Assembly (NCBI GenBank): GCA_964401935.1 | Contig: CAYOAL010000017.1 | Location: forward strand, 35,111-99,110 | Direction of reading: 5' to 3' | Length of the DNA: 64,000 bases | From: JAPYTK01 sp964401935 | GTDB taxonomy: Bacteria > Myxococcota_A > Polyangia > Polyangiales > Polyangiaceae | In this document: piece after piece, positions 16,302 to 24,951 of the stretch | Position numbering within the stretch: position 1 is the first letter of the stretch | Layout: each line of letters starts with the position of its first letter | The notes under the pieces: model-generated | Seen by the model: the letters and a program-made list of their open reading frames with translations, nothing else | Database searches by the model: none | Told to the model about the DNA's origin: nothing | Position numbers and translations under genes: made by a program

Positions 16302-17624
16302 ATGAGCGCGACGACCAACGATCAGGCCGACGGGGGCACCCCATCGAGGCCGGGGACGCAAGGTGCCGACAACGCCCGCGCGTACGTGCCTCCTCAATCG
16401 GTGCGCGCCAAGCCTCAACCCAGCGACATCGGCGAGACCCAGAAGGTGCAGATCAAGGAGCGGCCCGACCAAGGCTCGGAAGAGCCCTCGCGTGGCACCC
16501 TCCCAGCGGGTCAGCCGGTGCCTCCCGAGGCGCTGAACCACCCCTCCGCGGTTGGACACGTGGGGGGCCCCGCGACGCCCTTCGAGCAGCCGCCGCCTCG
16601 TGTCGATGACGCACTTCCGTTTCGAAGACCTGAGATGCTCACTGCAACCGCCACCAGTGCCGCTCCCGCGGCGGCGACCGCTCCCATGAACGGGGCCGTG
16701 GCCGGGGGAGGGTTCGTCCCCAAACGTCCACCGCGAGAGCTCACGAGCCCTGGCGTGTTGACCCCAGCGCACGGCAGCGTCCCGCTGGCCGCCGCACCGG
16801 CCGCGCTGCCATCACCGGTTGCGATGGCCGCGCCGGCAGGGCACGGTGCGCCGGCCGCCGTTGGGCCGGAGGCGGGTGTCGTCGCCCCCGCGATCGTCGC
16901 GCCGGCGATCGTCGCCCCGGCGATCGTCGCGCCTGCTCACGAGGCCCCGATCACCCCCGTCACGCCGCCGGTGGCGGCGCCGCCGGTGGTTCCACCCCCG
17001 GTCGGGTTGCCTGGAGCGGTGTCTTCGCCGGTGCCACCGCCGCCGATCACGCCGGTGTCACAAGTCTCGGATGAGCTCACCGCGGAGGTGGCGGTTCCGA
17101 GCCCCCAGCCCGCGCACGCAGCGAACCGCGACCACGGTCACCGTGAAGGGGGCGACGAGCACCCGCTCGCGGCCACCAACAGCCCCTGGACCGCGGCGGA
17201 GAAGGTCGACGCGGACGAGCTTCCGTCCGCCGACTTCCTGCCGTCGGCGCAGGTCCAGGTCTCGGCCGCGCCGCCGGCGCCCGCGGTCGCCGAGGAGCGC
17301 ACGGGCGGCTCGCGCACCCTCATGACGATGGGCCTTTTGGTGGCTGCGCTCGCGCTGGTCGGTGCCGTGGTCTACTTCACCATGATCGATCGGAAGCGGA
17401 GTGGGCCCGAAGACCCCGCCAAGGTGAAGGTCGGCACCGAGCAGCGCGACTACGACATGGACACGGACGGGCCGGCCCCGGGGACCAGCAGCACGGTGGA
17501 CGCCGCCCCCGAGCCGTCGCCGGCGCCGAGGCCCGTGATCGTCCCCAAGGTCATCCCGAAGAGCACGGCGCCGAAGCCGCCGCCGACGCGCAAGTCGGCC
17601 GAGGACATCTACGACGGGCTATGA
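16302..17624 (+). CDS. Pro/Ala-rich single-pass membrane protein
   Basis: The start at ATG 16302 gives 440 residues; upstream extension is possible but compositionally unlike the protein. The first ~330 residues are disordered and rich in Pro, Ala and Val. They include a short tandem repeat of VAPAI near residues 192-212 encoded by 15-base units. A single membrane segment (MTMGLLVAALALVGAVVYFT) lies near residues 340-360, followed by a charged tail with PAPRPVIVPKVIPKS. The layout suggests a cytoplasmic or periplasmic tether. I recognise no domain. Its stop overlaps the stop of the opposite-strand LysM gene by six bases. Confidence 0.6.
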   Translation: MSATTNDQADGGTPSRPGTQGADNARAYVPPQSVRAKPQPSDIGETQKVQIKERPDQGSEEPSRGTLPAGQPVPPEALNHPSAVGHVGGPATPFEQPPPRVDDALPFRRPEMLTATATSAAPAAATAPMNGAVAGGGFVPKRPPRELTSPGVLTPAHGSVPLAAAPAALPSPVAMAAPAGHGAPAAVGPEAGVVAPAIVAPAIVAPAIVAPAHEAPITPVTPPVAAPPVVPPPVGLPGAVSSPVPPPPITPVSQVSDELTAEVAVPSPQPAHAANRDHGHREGGDEHPLAATNSPWTAAEKVDADELPSADFLPSAQVQVSAAPPAPAVAEERTGGSRTLMTMGLLVAALALVGAVVYFTMIDRKRSGPEDPAKVKVGTEQRDYDMDTDGPAPGTSSTVDAAPEPSPAPRPVIVPKVIPKSTAPKPPPTRKSAEDIYDGL

Positions 17625-19166
17625 ACCCGCGTCGGGGTCCGCGGGGGCGTCTTTCGCGTTCGCGTCGTCGCCGTCGGGTTTCTCTTGGCGCTCGTCCGCC
17701 TCGGTCTTCTTGCCCTTGGCCGAGTCGACGGGTTTGGCAGGGTCGACGGGTTTGGCAGGGTCGACGGGGTCGGCCGGGTCGAGGGACTCCGCTGGCTCCG
17801 ACCGCGGCGCCCCGCCGACCTGAGAGCGCTTTGCCTTCCGCCGTGCAGCGCGGCGGTCGCGTGGCGTGCTCTTCTTCGGGCGCTGTTTGCTGCCCTGCGT
17901 GGCGTCGTCGCGGGGATCCTCGTCGCCGGGGCCGCGCTTGTTCTGCTTGTTGGCGTAGATCGGCGCTTGCCCCGGCCGCGAGTAGTCCGTCCACTGTGAC
18001 TTGTGCGTACGCACATCCATGTGGATGAAGCCGCTGTTGGGGTAGTGCCCGCAGCCCACCGCACGGAAGCCGCGACAGAAGTCGAACACCGCCCGGATGG
18101 GTACGCCCACGACGCGGAAGTCGATGGCCTGGCCGTGGTTGTGCTTCGAGTTCTTGGTGAACTGTTTCTCCCGGAAGGGCCGGTAGCCGCTCACGATCAC
18201 GATCTCGCGACCGCCAAACCGATCGCTGACCGCGGCGAGCAGACGGTACAGCCGGCGATCCATCTCGTGTTTCTCCCCCGTGCGCCATGAGCGCATCAGC
18301 GTATCGATGCGCTTGGCGGCGGCCTCGGAGAGCTTGCCTCCGGCGTCCACGAGCTGACCGCGGTACGTGCCTCCAAAGCGCGAAAGGCGCAAAAACCCCG
18401 GCTTGCTCGGCTTCTTGGTGAAAGCGTCGGCGGGGTGGTCGTTGGGCTCGGGGTCGTCGCCCCGGCCGCGGGCGTCCACACCGCGCTTGGAACCTCCCCC
18501 TTTGCGCTTTGGCTGCGCGCTGCGTCGACCCTCGGCGGGAGCCGGATCCCCCGACGGGCCGGCGGCTTCGCGCTTGTCCTGGGCGCGCTTCTCTTGGGCG
18601 CGCTTCCCCTGGGCGCGCTTGTCCTGGGCGCGCTTGTCCTGGGCGCGCTTGTCCTGGGCGCGCTTCTCTTGGGCGCGCTTGCCCTGGGCGCGCTTCTCTT
18701 GGGCGGGTTTGTCCTGGGCGCGCTGCTTCGTTTTGTCCTTGGCCTTCGCCCCGTCCCCGTCCTTGGCCCCGCCTTCCTGGTTCTTCCCGCGGGTCTTGTC
18801 CTTGTCCTTTCCCTTCTCGTCGCCCTTGTCCTTGTCCTTGTCCTTGTCCTTGTCCTTGTCCTTGGGCGCGAGCTTCTCCGCGTAGAACTTCAGCCACTTC
18901 TCGTGCTCCGCGGTCACGACGATGCGGAGCTTCTGCCCAGGATGGATGTTGGCGTTCTTCAGGCCGTTCGTGTCGAGGATCGCCTTCGTCGACGTGTGGT
19001 AGCGCTTGGCGATCACGCCGAGGATCTGGCCCTTCTTCACCTCGTGCACGAGCTCTCGCGCCTCCACGGCGCGTCCTAGCGTCAAGAGCACGAGCAACGA
19101 GCCGAACGCGACGAGGAGACGAGCGCCAAGGGTCCGGCGGCGATACAGGGGGCTGAGGTAGGGCAT
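17619..19166 (-). CDS. LysM plus M15/DUF882-type peptidoglycan peptidase
   Basis: ATG 19164-19166 has GGGAGGA about nine bases upstream and gives 515 residues. A signal segment (LGARLLVAFGSLLVLLTLG) precedes a LysM domain (HEVKKGQILGVIAKRYHTST, about 41-83). A highly charged linker then carries (KD)n and a series of five-residue repeats KRAQD/E/G encoded by 15-base tandem units (18588-18722). The catalytic domain contains VIVSGYRPFREKQF, HNHGQAIDF and GFIHMDVR, the zinc-ligand pattern of M15/DUF882 (YcbK-like) peptidases that cut peptidoglycan stem peptides. The C-terminal tail is disordered. It is divergent from pilM. Confidence 0.85.
   Translation of the reverse strand: MPYLSPLYRRRTLGARLLVAFGSLLVLLTLGRAVEARELVHEVKKGQILGVIAKRYHTSTKAILDTNGLKNANIHPGQKLRIVVTAEHEKWLKFYAEKLAPKDKDKDKDKDKDKGDEKGKDKDKTRGKNQEGGAKDGDGAKAKDKTKQRAQDKPAQEKRAQGKRAQEKRAQDKRAQDKRAQDKRAQGKRAQEKRAQDKREAAGPSGDPAPAEGRRSAQPKRKGGGSKRGVDARGRGDDPEPNDHPADAFTKKPSKPGFLRLSRFGGTYRGQLVDAGGKLSEAAAKRIDTLMRSWRTGEKHEMDRRLYRLLAAVSDRFGGREIVIVSGYRPFREKQFTKNSKHNHGQAIDFRVVGVPIRAVFDFCRGFRAVGCGHYPNSGFIHMDVRTHKSQWTDYSRPGQAPIYANKQNKRGPGDEDPRDDATQGSKQRPKKSTPRDRRAARRKAKRSQVGGAPRSEPAESLDPADPVDPAKPVDPAKPVDSAKGKKTEADERQEKPDGDDANAKDAPADPDAGS
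18588..18722 (-). repeat. 15-base tandem repeats encoding KRAQ(D/E/G)
   Basis: About nine near-identical 15-base units (CTTGTCCTGGGCGCG on the + strand, with variants CTCTTGGGC and CCCCTGGGC) lie in the coding sequence of the LysM peptidase. They keep frame, so copy-number change alters linker length only. A six-base CTTGTC repeat follows at about 18821-18865. Confidence 0.9.
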
Positions 19167-19341
19167 GTCCGTTCGTCCTCCCGCCGCGGGGGCGGCGCCT
19201 GAGCGAGCACGCTGGATGTGATCCCAACGGCTCCGATGCACGTACCTGTAAACCCGATTTTTTCCCCTTGGTCCAATTGCGTGCCAAGCTTTCTCTGTCC
19301 TGATTCGCTACCCGTCCGCTCCATTGGACGCGTCGGCGAAC

Positions 19342-19365
19342 TGGGGACAAAATGGAGAGTCCCCA
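19342..19365 (+). promoter_or_regulatory. Leader hairpin upstream of pilM
   Basis: TGGGGAC and GTCCCCA form a perfect 7-bp inverted repeat with a ten-base loop. It ends three bases before the pilM ribosome-binding region (GAGGAG, start codon at 19381). It could be an mRNA hairpin affecting translation or a protein-binding palindrome. Confidence 0.4.
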
Positions 19366-19380
19366 TGAGGAGAATCGTTC

Positions 19381-20445
19381 ATGTCGGAAGGTAAGCCTCT
19401 GGTCGGTGTCGATATCGGGGCGACCTCGATCAAGGTGTGTCAGCTCAGGGAGTCCCGGAAGGGATACGGGCTGGTGCGCTTTGGTTTTCACCCGCTCGAG
19501 CCGCAGACCATCGTCGACCGCACGATCATGAACTCGGGCGCGGTCGTCGATGCGCTGCAGCGAACGTTCAACGCGAGCAAGATCAAGCAGCGCGAGATCG
19601 CGCTCTCGGTGAGCGGTCAGTCGGTGATCAGTCGCAAGATCACGGTTCCCATCATGACCACCTCCGAGCTCGACGAACAGATCCAGTGGGAGGCGGAGAA
19701 CCACATCCCCTTCGACATCAAGGACGTGAACGTCGACTACGAGATCCTGCGCCGTCGCCCCGAGGCCGGCCAGATGGATCTCCTCTTGGTTGCGGCCAAA
19801 CGCGACGAAATCAACGACTACGTCCAGATCGCACGGCAAGCCAAGCTGAAGCCGATCGTGGTAGACATCGACGCGTTCACCATCCAGAACCTGTTCGAGT
19901 ACAACCGCGGCCTCCCCCCCGAACAGACCTTCGCGATCATCAACGTGGGGGCGACCCAGGCGTCGATCAACATCATCTCGCGCGGCACCAGCGCCTTCAC
20001 GCGCGACATCGCGAACGGCGGCAACTACCTCACCGAGCAGATCATCAAGCAGGTGGGAGTTCCCTTCGAGCAGGCCGAAGACCTGAAGTGTCAGGCGGCG
20101 CAGGCTCACGCCGCGAGCGCCATCCCCCCCAAGCTGTTCCAGGTGATCGAGCAGGTGTGCGACACCATCGCTGGGGAGATCCAGCGGTCGCTCGACTTCT
20201 TCCTCGCCACCAGCGGAGAGGAGAAGATCGCGCGCGTGTATCTCACCGGTGGCACGGCCAACTTGCCCCAGCTCGCCGAGGCGATCGAGCGTCGCTCCAG
20301 GGTGGCCACCGAGGTGATCCAGCCGCTCGAGCGCATCGCCGTGGAGGCGAAAGAGGTCGACGCCAACACGCTGGGTCTGCGGGCAGCGCAGCTCTCCGTC
20401 GCCCTCGGTCTGGCCATGCGCAAGAGTAAGGAGAAGCGAGTTTGA
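19381..20445 (+). CDS. pilM: Type IV pilus assembly protein PilM
   Basis: This 354-residue actin-like ATPase-fold protein is of normal length. Diagnostic segments are LVGVDIGATSIKVCQL (phosphate 1 loop), VSGQSVISRKITVPIM, EAENHIPFDIKDVNVDYEIL, VVDIDAFTIQNLFEYN and VYLTGGTANLPQLAEAI. PilM sits on the cytoplasmic face of the inner membrane, binds the N-terminal tail of PilN, and links the pilus motor to the PilNOP alignment complex. It is the first gene of pilMNOPQ and overlaps pilN by four bases. A leader hairpin precedes it. Confidence 0.97.
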   Translation: MSEGKPLVGVDIGATSIKVCQLRESRKGYGLVRFGFHPLEPQTIVDRTIMNSGAVVDALQRTFNASKIKQREIALSVSGQSVISRKITVPIMTTSELDEQIQWEAENHIPFDIKDVNVDYEILRRRPEAGQMDLLLVAAKRDEINDYVQIARQAKLKPIVVDIDAFTIQNLFEYNRGLPPEQTFAIINVGATQASINIISRGTSAFTRDIANGGNYLTEQIIKQVGVPFEQAEDLKCQAAQAHAASAIPPKLFQVIEQVCDTIAGEIQRSLDFFLATSGEEKIARVYLTGGTANLPQLAEAIERRSRVATEVIQPLERIAVEAKEVDANTLGLRAAQLSVALGLAMRKSKEKRV

Positions 20446-21080
20446 TACGCGTCAATCTGCTCCCGCATGCAGCGGAACGCCGCACGGCACCCGAGGCCAG
20501 CCAGGCGTGGCTGGTGTTCGTGCTGCTCGTCGTGTTGGTCGAGGTGGCCGGTTTGTTCCTGTTCCACGAGACCAAAGTGGATGAGCTCGAAGAGGTGACC
20601 GCGGAGGTCGCCCAGATCCAGACCCAGGTGGACGAGATCGGCGCCCGCATCAAGAACCACGACAAAGTGAAGAAGGAGCTCGAGGTGCTGCGAGCACGCG
20701 AGGACGCCATCGCCAAGCTTCAGGCCGGGCGCAGCGGTCCGACCGCCGTGCTCCTCGAGCTCGGCCGCATCCTCACGCCCAACAAGGGGCCCACGGTCGA
20801 CGCCGACAAGCTCGAGAAGCTTCGTGCCGAGAACCCGCTGGCCGTGTTCAATCCGAGCTGGGACACCCGTCGCCTGTGGGTGACCCAGTACGCCGAGGAC
20901 GAGCGCTCGGTGCGCGTGGAAGGGGTGGCGCGTGACGCGAGCGACGTGTCCGAGTTTGCCCAGCGTCTGCGGCTCTCGCAGTACTTCGACGAGGTGGAGC
21001 TCCGCGACGGCGGCGACTCCAGCGCGTCGCGAGAGGCGGAGCTGGTGCAGTTCGCTCTGAACGTGAAGGTGAGGTACTGA
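20442..21080 (+). CDS. pilN: Type IV pilus assembly protein PilN
   Basis: The gene starts at TTG 20442-20444 inside the pilM stop (TTGA overlap), with AAGGAG upstream. The alternative would lose the diagnostic IRVNLLPH motif, which is the PilN tail that binds PilM. The 212-residue protein has one membrane segment (AWLVFVLLVVLVEVAGLFLF), a coiled coil (about 45-95) and a periplasmic ferredoxin-like domain. It dimerises with PilO in the inner-membrane alignment complex. It is adjacent to pilO, whose ATG overlaps the stop (TGATG). Confidence 0.95.
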   Translation: MIRVNLLPHAAERRTAPEASQAWLVFVLLVVLVEVAGLFLFHETKVDELEEVTAEVAQIQTQVDEIGARIKNHDKVKKELEVLRAREDAIAKLQAGRSGPTAVLLELGRILTPNKGPTVDADKLEKLRAENPLAVFNPSWDTRRLWVTQYAEDERSVRVEGVARDASDVSEFAQRLRLSQYFDEVELRDGGDSSASREAELVQFALNVKVRY

Positions 21081-21757
21081 TGGCTGCGTTGAAGAAGACG
21101 GGGTCGGGCCTCGAGAACCTCTCCCTCCCCGGCAAGCTCGCGGTCGGCATCGTGTTCACCTTGATGGTCGGCGCTGCCTACTTCGTCGTGTTCTACGGCG
21201 AGATCGACGGCAACATCGCGGCCCAAGTGCAGCTCAAGGAGACGAAGGAGCGCGAGCACGAAGACATGAAGGCGGCCGACCAGGCCTACAACCGAGATCT
21301 CACCGAGCTCGAGCGGCGCAAGGAGATCGCCAACAAGCAGAAGAAGATCCTCCCCGACGAGTCGGAGTGGGCGCCCTTCCTCGACACGCTGCAGCGGGCG
21401 GCGACCATCTCGGGGGTGACGCTCGCGAGCTGGGATCCGCAGGACGAGGTGTCGGAGTCGTTCTTCGTGAAGGTGCCGATGAAGGTGAAGCTCAAGGGGA
21501 GATATCACCAGATCGCGAAGTTCTGCAGCACCGTGGGTCAGTCGGACCGCATCATCAACATCGCGAACATCGCGATGAACATCGACTCGAGCGTGAAGGC
21601 GCGGCGCCAACAAGGCACCTCCGCGAGCGTGAACGAGGGTGAAGAGAGCATCCTCGTCGACGTATCGGCGATGGCCACCGCGTTCCGAGCGGTGCGAGCC
21701 GACGACGGCGACGCAGATGGCCGACGCCGCGGGCGTCGTGGGCGGACGGGAAGGTAG
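21080..21757 (+). CDS. pilO: Type IV pilus assembly protein PilO
   Basis: This 225-residue bitopic protein has a membrane segment (KLAVGIVFTLMVGAAYFVVF), a coiled coil with many Glu/Lys residues, and a periplasmic domain (RAATISGVTLASW, KGRYHQIAKFCSTVGQSDRI). These are the expected PilO features. It forms the PilN-PilO heterodimer and contacts PilP. The start overlaps pilN by one base. A basic tail (DGRRRGRRGRTGR) extends beyond the usual domain. Confidence 0.95.
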   Translation: MAALKKTGSGLENLSLPGKLAVGIVFTLMVGAAYFVVFYGEIDGNIAAQVQLKETKEREHEDMKAADQAYNRDLTELERRKEIANKQKKILPDESEWAPFLDTLQRAATISGVTLASWDPQDEVSESFFVKVPMKVKLKGRYHQIAKFCSTVGQSDRIINIANIAMNIDSSVKARRQQGTSASVNEGEESILVDVSAMATAFRAVRADDGDADGRRRGRRGRTGR

Positions 21758-21760
21758 ACG

Positions 21761-22339
21761 ATGACGACGGACAAGCTCATCTGGGTGACCCTCGCGCTCG
21801 CTGTCGCTTCAGCGGGCTGCGAGGAAGAGGTGGTGACCGAGGGGGGAGCACCGCCCGTGACGCCGCAGGCCACGGCGACCGCGAGCGCTGGCGCCGACGG
21901 TGACGCCCTGCCACCGGTGCGAGAGTTCAGCGCCGACGACTTCGTGGAGTCGGAGGAGTCGCGAGATCCGTTCCGGGACTTCGTCCACCTGTTCGCGACC
22001 AAGTCTCCCGAGCGGGTGGTCGAGCGCCAGCGGCCGGTCAAGGCCTCGGAGTTTGCGCTCGATGAGCTCAAGCTCTCGGGCCTGCTCACCCGCGGTCACG
22101 CGAGCGTCATGCTCACCGATCCCAAGGGCTTCGGTTGGATCCTCCACATCGGGGACTACCTCGGCAAGGCGGAGATGGTGAACGTTGGGGGCACGGACGG
22201 CACGGAGGTGCCCCTCAACTGGAAGGTCGATCGCATCAACAGCGATCGCGTGGTGTTCATCCGCGAGGATCCCACGCGCCCCGAGATCCCTCCCACGACG
22301 CGCGTGATGCTGCTCTATCCCGCCGGTGAGCGCGGCTGA
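21761..22339 (+). CDS. pilP: Type IV pilus lipoprotein PilP
   Basis: This 192-residue lipoprotein has a signal ending at lipobox ASAGC, a flexible acidic linker (DFVESEESRDPFRDFVHLF) and the beta-sandwich typical of PilP (LKLSGLLTRGHASVMLTDPK, GWILHIGDYLGKAEMVNVGG). PilP links the inner-membrane PilNO complex to the N-terminal domains of the PilQ secretin. It lies three bases after pilO. Confidence 0.94.
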   Translation: MTTDKLIWVTLALAVASAGCEEEVVTEGGAPPVTPQATATASAGADGDALPPVREFSADDFVESEESRDPFRDFVHLFATKSPERVVERQRPVKASEFALDELKLSGLLTRGHASVMLTDPKGFGWILHIGDYLGKAEMVNVGGTDGTEVPLNWKVDRINSDRVVFIREDPTRPEIPPTTRVMLLYPAGERG

Positions 22340-22557
22340 GCGCGGCTCGGTTTGACATCGTCACACGCCCCATGGCGCGTCGACGGCGGTGACGAGGGTC
22401 GGGGCAGAGCTCCGACCTTTGCGCGTTTTGTGGCCCGATTCCGCGCCCTACCGGCGTTGTTCGGGACGCCGCGGGGCGCCGTCGGGGCGAGGGCCTGCGC
22501 GCCAAACGCCCCCGGTTTTTGGCCCGTATTTTGGCGGACCACTAGCATCAGAAGCGT
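22340..22557 (+). promoter_or_regulatory. pilP-pilQ spacer, 218 bases
   Basis: This unusually long gap separates two genes of one operon. TTGACA at 22352 is a -35-like hexamer without a matching -10 element. GCCAAA and TTTGGC (from about 22500) can form a hairpin followed by AT-richer bases. An internal promoter or attenuator for pilQ is possible; nothing here is decisive. Confidence 0.3.
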
Positions 22558-24894
22558 ATGAATGCCTCAGCGCCGAAATGGGCCCGTGTGTGGCGTGTTT
22601 GGATGCTGTTCATGGTGTTGTGCTCCCTGGGCATGACCCGTGATGCAGCCGCCAAGCCGAGGAATGGTCGGGTGCTCGCCGTGAAGCTGTTCGCCCTCAA
22701 CGACGGCGGCAGCGAGGTGTTCGTTCGAACCGACAAGCAGCCCGACTACACGGCGCGGGTCGCTCAGGATGGTCAGCGGATCATCCTCGATCTGCGCGAC
22801 ACGGTCTCGACGGTCAAGGAGCCGGCGATCACCGACGAGAAGGGCGTGGTGGGCGGCGTGATGACCCAGACCTTCCAGAGTCAGGGGCGCCGCACCACGC
22901 GCTTGCTCATCCAGCTCGCGAAGCCGGCCGCATATCGTATCTCCGCCAACGCCACCGGCATGCGCGTCGTGCTCCAGGAAGCGGAGAAGACCCACGCCAT
23001 GGGCGCCAAGGTGGCGCCGGGCGCTCCCGCCAAGGCGGTGGAGAAGAAGGCGTCGAAGCCCGCGACCAAGGCCAAGGGCGCGGTCGTGAAAGACATCCGG
23101 TTCGTCCATGGCGAGTCGGGCGACCGCGTGATCGTCGAGCTCGGCGGTCCCGCCGCCTTCAGCGACCAGGCGCGCTCCTCGAAGCGCTCGATCTTGATGG
23201 TGCGCGACGCGACGCTGCCCAGCAAGCTCGAGCGCAAGCTCGACACGTCGGCCTTCGACGGCCACGTCAAGGGTGTGTCGAGCTACGCCACCAAGGATGG
23301 CACGGTCATGATCGACGTCGATCACGATCCGAGCGTGGCGGGGACCCCCGTGCGCGTGGGCAACGCCATCCACTACTGGTTCGGCGCCGGTGCCCCCCCG
23401 TCCACGCTCACTGGCGTGGGGCCCGACGGGGGTACGGCCCGCAAGCAGAAGAACCTCGGCACCGAGCCCGAGCTCAGCCCGCTCGATCAGGCCTTCGCGA
23501 GCGCGAGCGACGATGATGGCGGTGAGTGGTCGAGCGACCCCGACGTGGCCGGCGCCTTCATCCCGAGCACCACGGTGGGACAGGTGGCGCGCTACACCGG
23601 GCGCCGCGTGAACCTCGATCTCAAGGACGCCGACATCGACAACGTGCTCCGCATCCTCGCCGAGGCCGGACGCGTCAACGTCGTGGCCGCCGACAACGTC
23701 TCGGGGACGGTGACCATCAAGCTCGACAACGTGCCGTGGGATCAGGCGCTCGACACGATCTTGCAGGCCAAGAACCTCGGCATGGTTCGCCGCGGCAACA
23801 TCATCCGCGTCGCGCTCATGAGCGATCTGAACAAGGAGCGCGAGCTCGCGATCGCTCGCCGCAAGAGCGAGCTCCAGCTCGCGCCGATCCAGACGCGGCT
23901 GATGCCCATCTCCTACGCCAACGCCCAAGACATGGCGGAGCGCGCGAAGGAGATGCTCTCACCCCGCGGATCGATCTCCGTCGACGAGCGCACCAACGTG
24001 CTCATCGTTCGGGACGTGGGCGGCAACCTCAACCAGATCGAGGAGCTCACGCGGGCCCTCGACACCCAGACCCCGCAGGTGCTCATCGAGGCCCGCATCG
24101 TCGAGGCCACGAGCCGCTTCCAGCGCGACGTGGGTATCCAGTGGGGTGGTGACGTCACCTTCGGCCCGGCCACCGGCAACGACACGGGCCTGGTGTTCCC
24201 CTCTTCGATCGGACTGGTCGGTGGCGCGAGCGATCAGCAGACCCCCACCGCAGGTTTGTCTCCCACCACCAACCAGGTGCCCAACCCGAACTTCGCGGTG
24301 AACCTCCCGGCCACCGTGGGTACCGGCGCCGGTGGCGCGCTCGGCCTCACCTTCGGCTCCATCGACAACACCGTGAACCTCAACGTGCGCCTCTCGGCGG
24401 CGGAGGCGACCGGTATGCTGCGCATCGTGTCGAGCCCGCGCATCCTCACCCTCGACAACCACGAGGCCCGCATCAACCAGGGTACGCTCATCCCGTTCTC
24501 TCAGGTGAGCGCCCAGGGCGTGCAGACCGTGTTCCAAGAGGCGAAGCTGCAGCTCTTGGTGGTGCCCCACGTCACCGCCGACGGCAGCGTGTCGATGCAT
24601 GTCAAGATCAACCGCGACGAGCCCGACTTCAACCAGACCTCGGCGCGTGGCGACCCCACCATCCTCAAGCGCGAGGCGGAGACCGATCTGCTCGTGCGCG
24701 ACGGCCACACGGCCGTCATCGGCGGCATCTACACCCGCAACACCGGCCGAAACCTCGACCAGGTGCCCCTCCTCGGCGACATTCCCGTCCTCGGCGTGCT
24801 CTTCCAGCGCCGCCGGTCCAGCGACACGCGCAGCGAGCTGGTGATCTTCCTCACCCCCCGCATCGTGAATCGGGCCGAGTCGCTCGGACGTTAG
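22558..24894 (+). CDS. pilQ: Type IV pilus secretin PilQ
   Basis: This 778-residue outer-membrane secretin starts with a signal peptide (residues 1 to about 32). Two AMIN domains follow (about 38-140 and 175-270), which bind peptidoglycan. The STN/N0 domain (RRVNLDLKDADIDNVLRILA) and the N1 domain (SPRGSISVDERTNVLIVRDV) come next, then the secretin core (PQVLIEARIVEATSRFQRDV, SSPRILTLDNHEARINQGTL, VPLLGDIPVLGVLFQRRRSS). A Gly/Pro/Thr-rich insert with ATVGTGAGGALG lies near the gate. It is the gated pore for the pilus fibre. The hairpin at 24916 follows and may end transcription. Confidence 0.97.
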   Translation: MNASAPKWARVWRVWMLFMVLCSLGMTRDAAAKPRNGRVLAVKLFALNDGGSEVFVRTDKQPDYTARVAQDGQRIILDLRDTVSTVKEPAITDEKGVVGGVMTQTFQSQGRRTTRLLIQLAKPAAYRISANATGMRVVLQEAEKTHAMGAKVAPGAPAKAVEKKASKPATKAKGAVVKDIRFVHGESGDRVIVELGGPAAFSDQARSSKRSILMVRDATLPSKLERKLDTSAFDGHVKGVSSYATKDGTVMIDVDHDPSVAGTPVRVGNAIHYWFGAGAPPSTLTGVGPDGGTARKQKNLGTEPELSPLDQAFASASDDDGGEWSSDPDVAGAFIPSTTVGQVARYTGRRVNLDLKDADIDNVLRILAEAGRVNVVAADNVSGTVTIKLDNVPWDQALDTILQAKNLGMVRRGNIIRVALMSDLNKERELAIARRKSELQLAPIQTRLMPISYANAQDMAERAKEMLSPRGSISVDERTNVLIVRDVGGNLNQIEELTRALDTQTPQVLIEARIVEATSRFQRDVGIQWGGDVTFGPATGNDTGLVFPSSIGLVGGASDQQTPTAGLSPTTNQVPNPNFAVNLPATVGTGAGGALGLTFGSIDNTVNLNVRLSAAEATGMLRIVSSPRILTLDNHEARINQGTLIPFSQVSAQGVQTVFQEAKLQLLVVPHVTADGSVSMHVKINRDEPDFNQTSARGDPTILKREAETDLLVRDGHTAVIGGIYTRNTGRNLDQVPLLGDIPVLGVLFQRRRSSDTRSELVIFLTPRIVNRAESLGR

Positions 24895-24915
24895 CCATCG
24901 AGCCCGCGCTGCACT

Positions 24916-24951
24916 AAGAGGCCAGTCGTTGTGAGCAGCGACTGGCCTCTT
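24916..24951 (+). promoter_or_regulatory. 16-bp hairpin covering ribosome-binding site and GTG start
   Basis: Arms 24916-24931 and 24936-24951 pair at all 16 positions (15 Watson-Crick, one T-G) around a four-base loop. The left arm begins AAGAGG, the only ribosome-binding-like sequence for the next gene, and the GTG start at 24931-24933 sits at the loop. The stem also lies 22 bases after pilQ and could end its transcript. No T tract follows. A translational switch and a terminator are both possible. Confidence 0.6.

Noticed and set aside
19250..19300. Sigma54-type promoter upstream of pilM
   Set aside because: A GGCACG-like stretch occurs on the reverse strand, but the -12 GC at the right spacing is missing.
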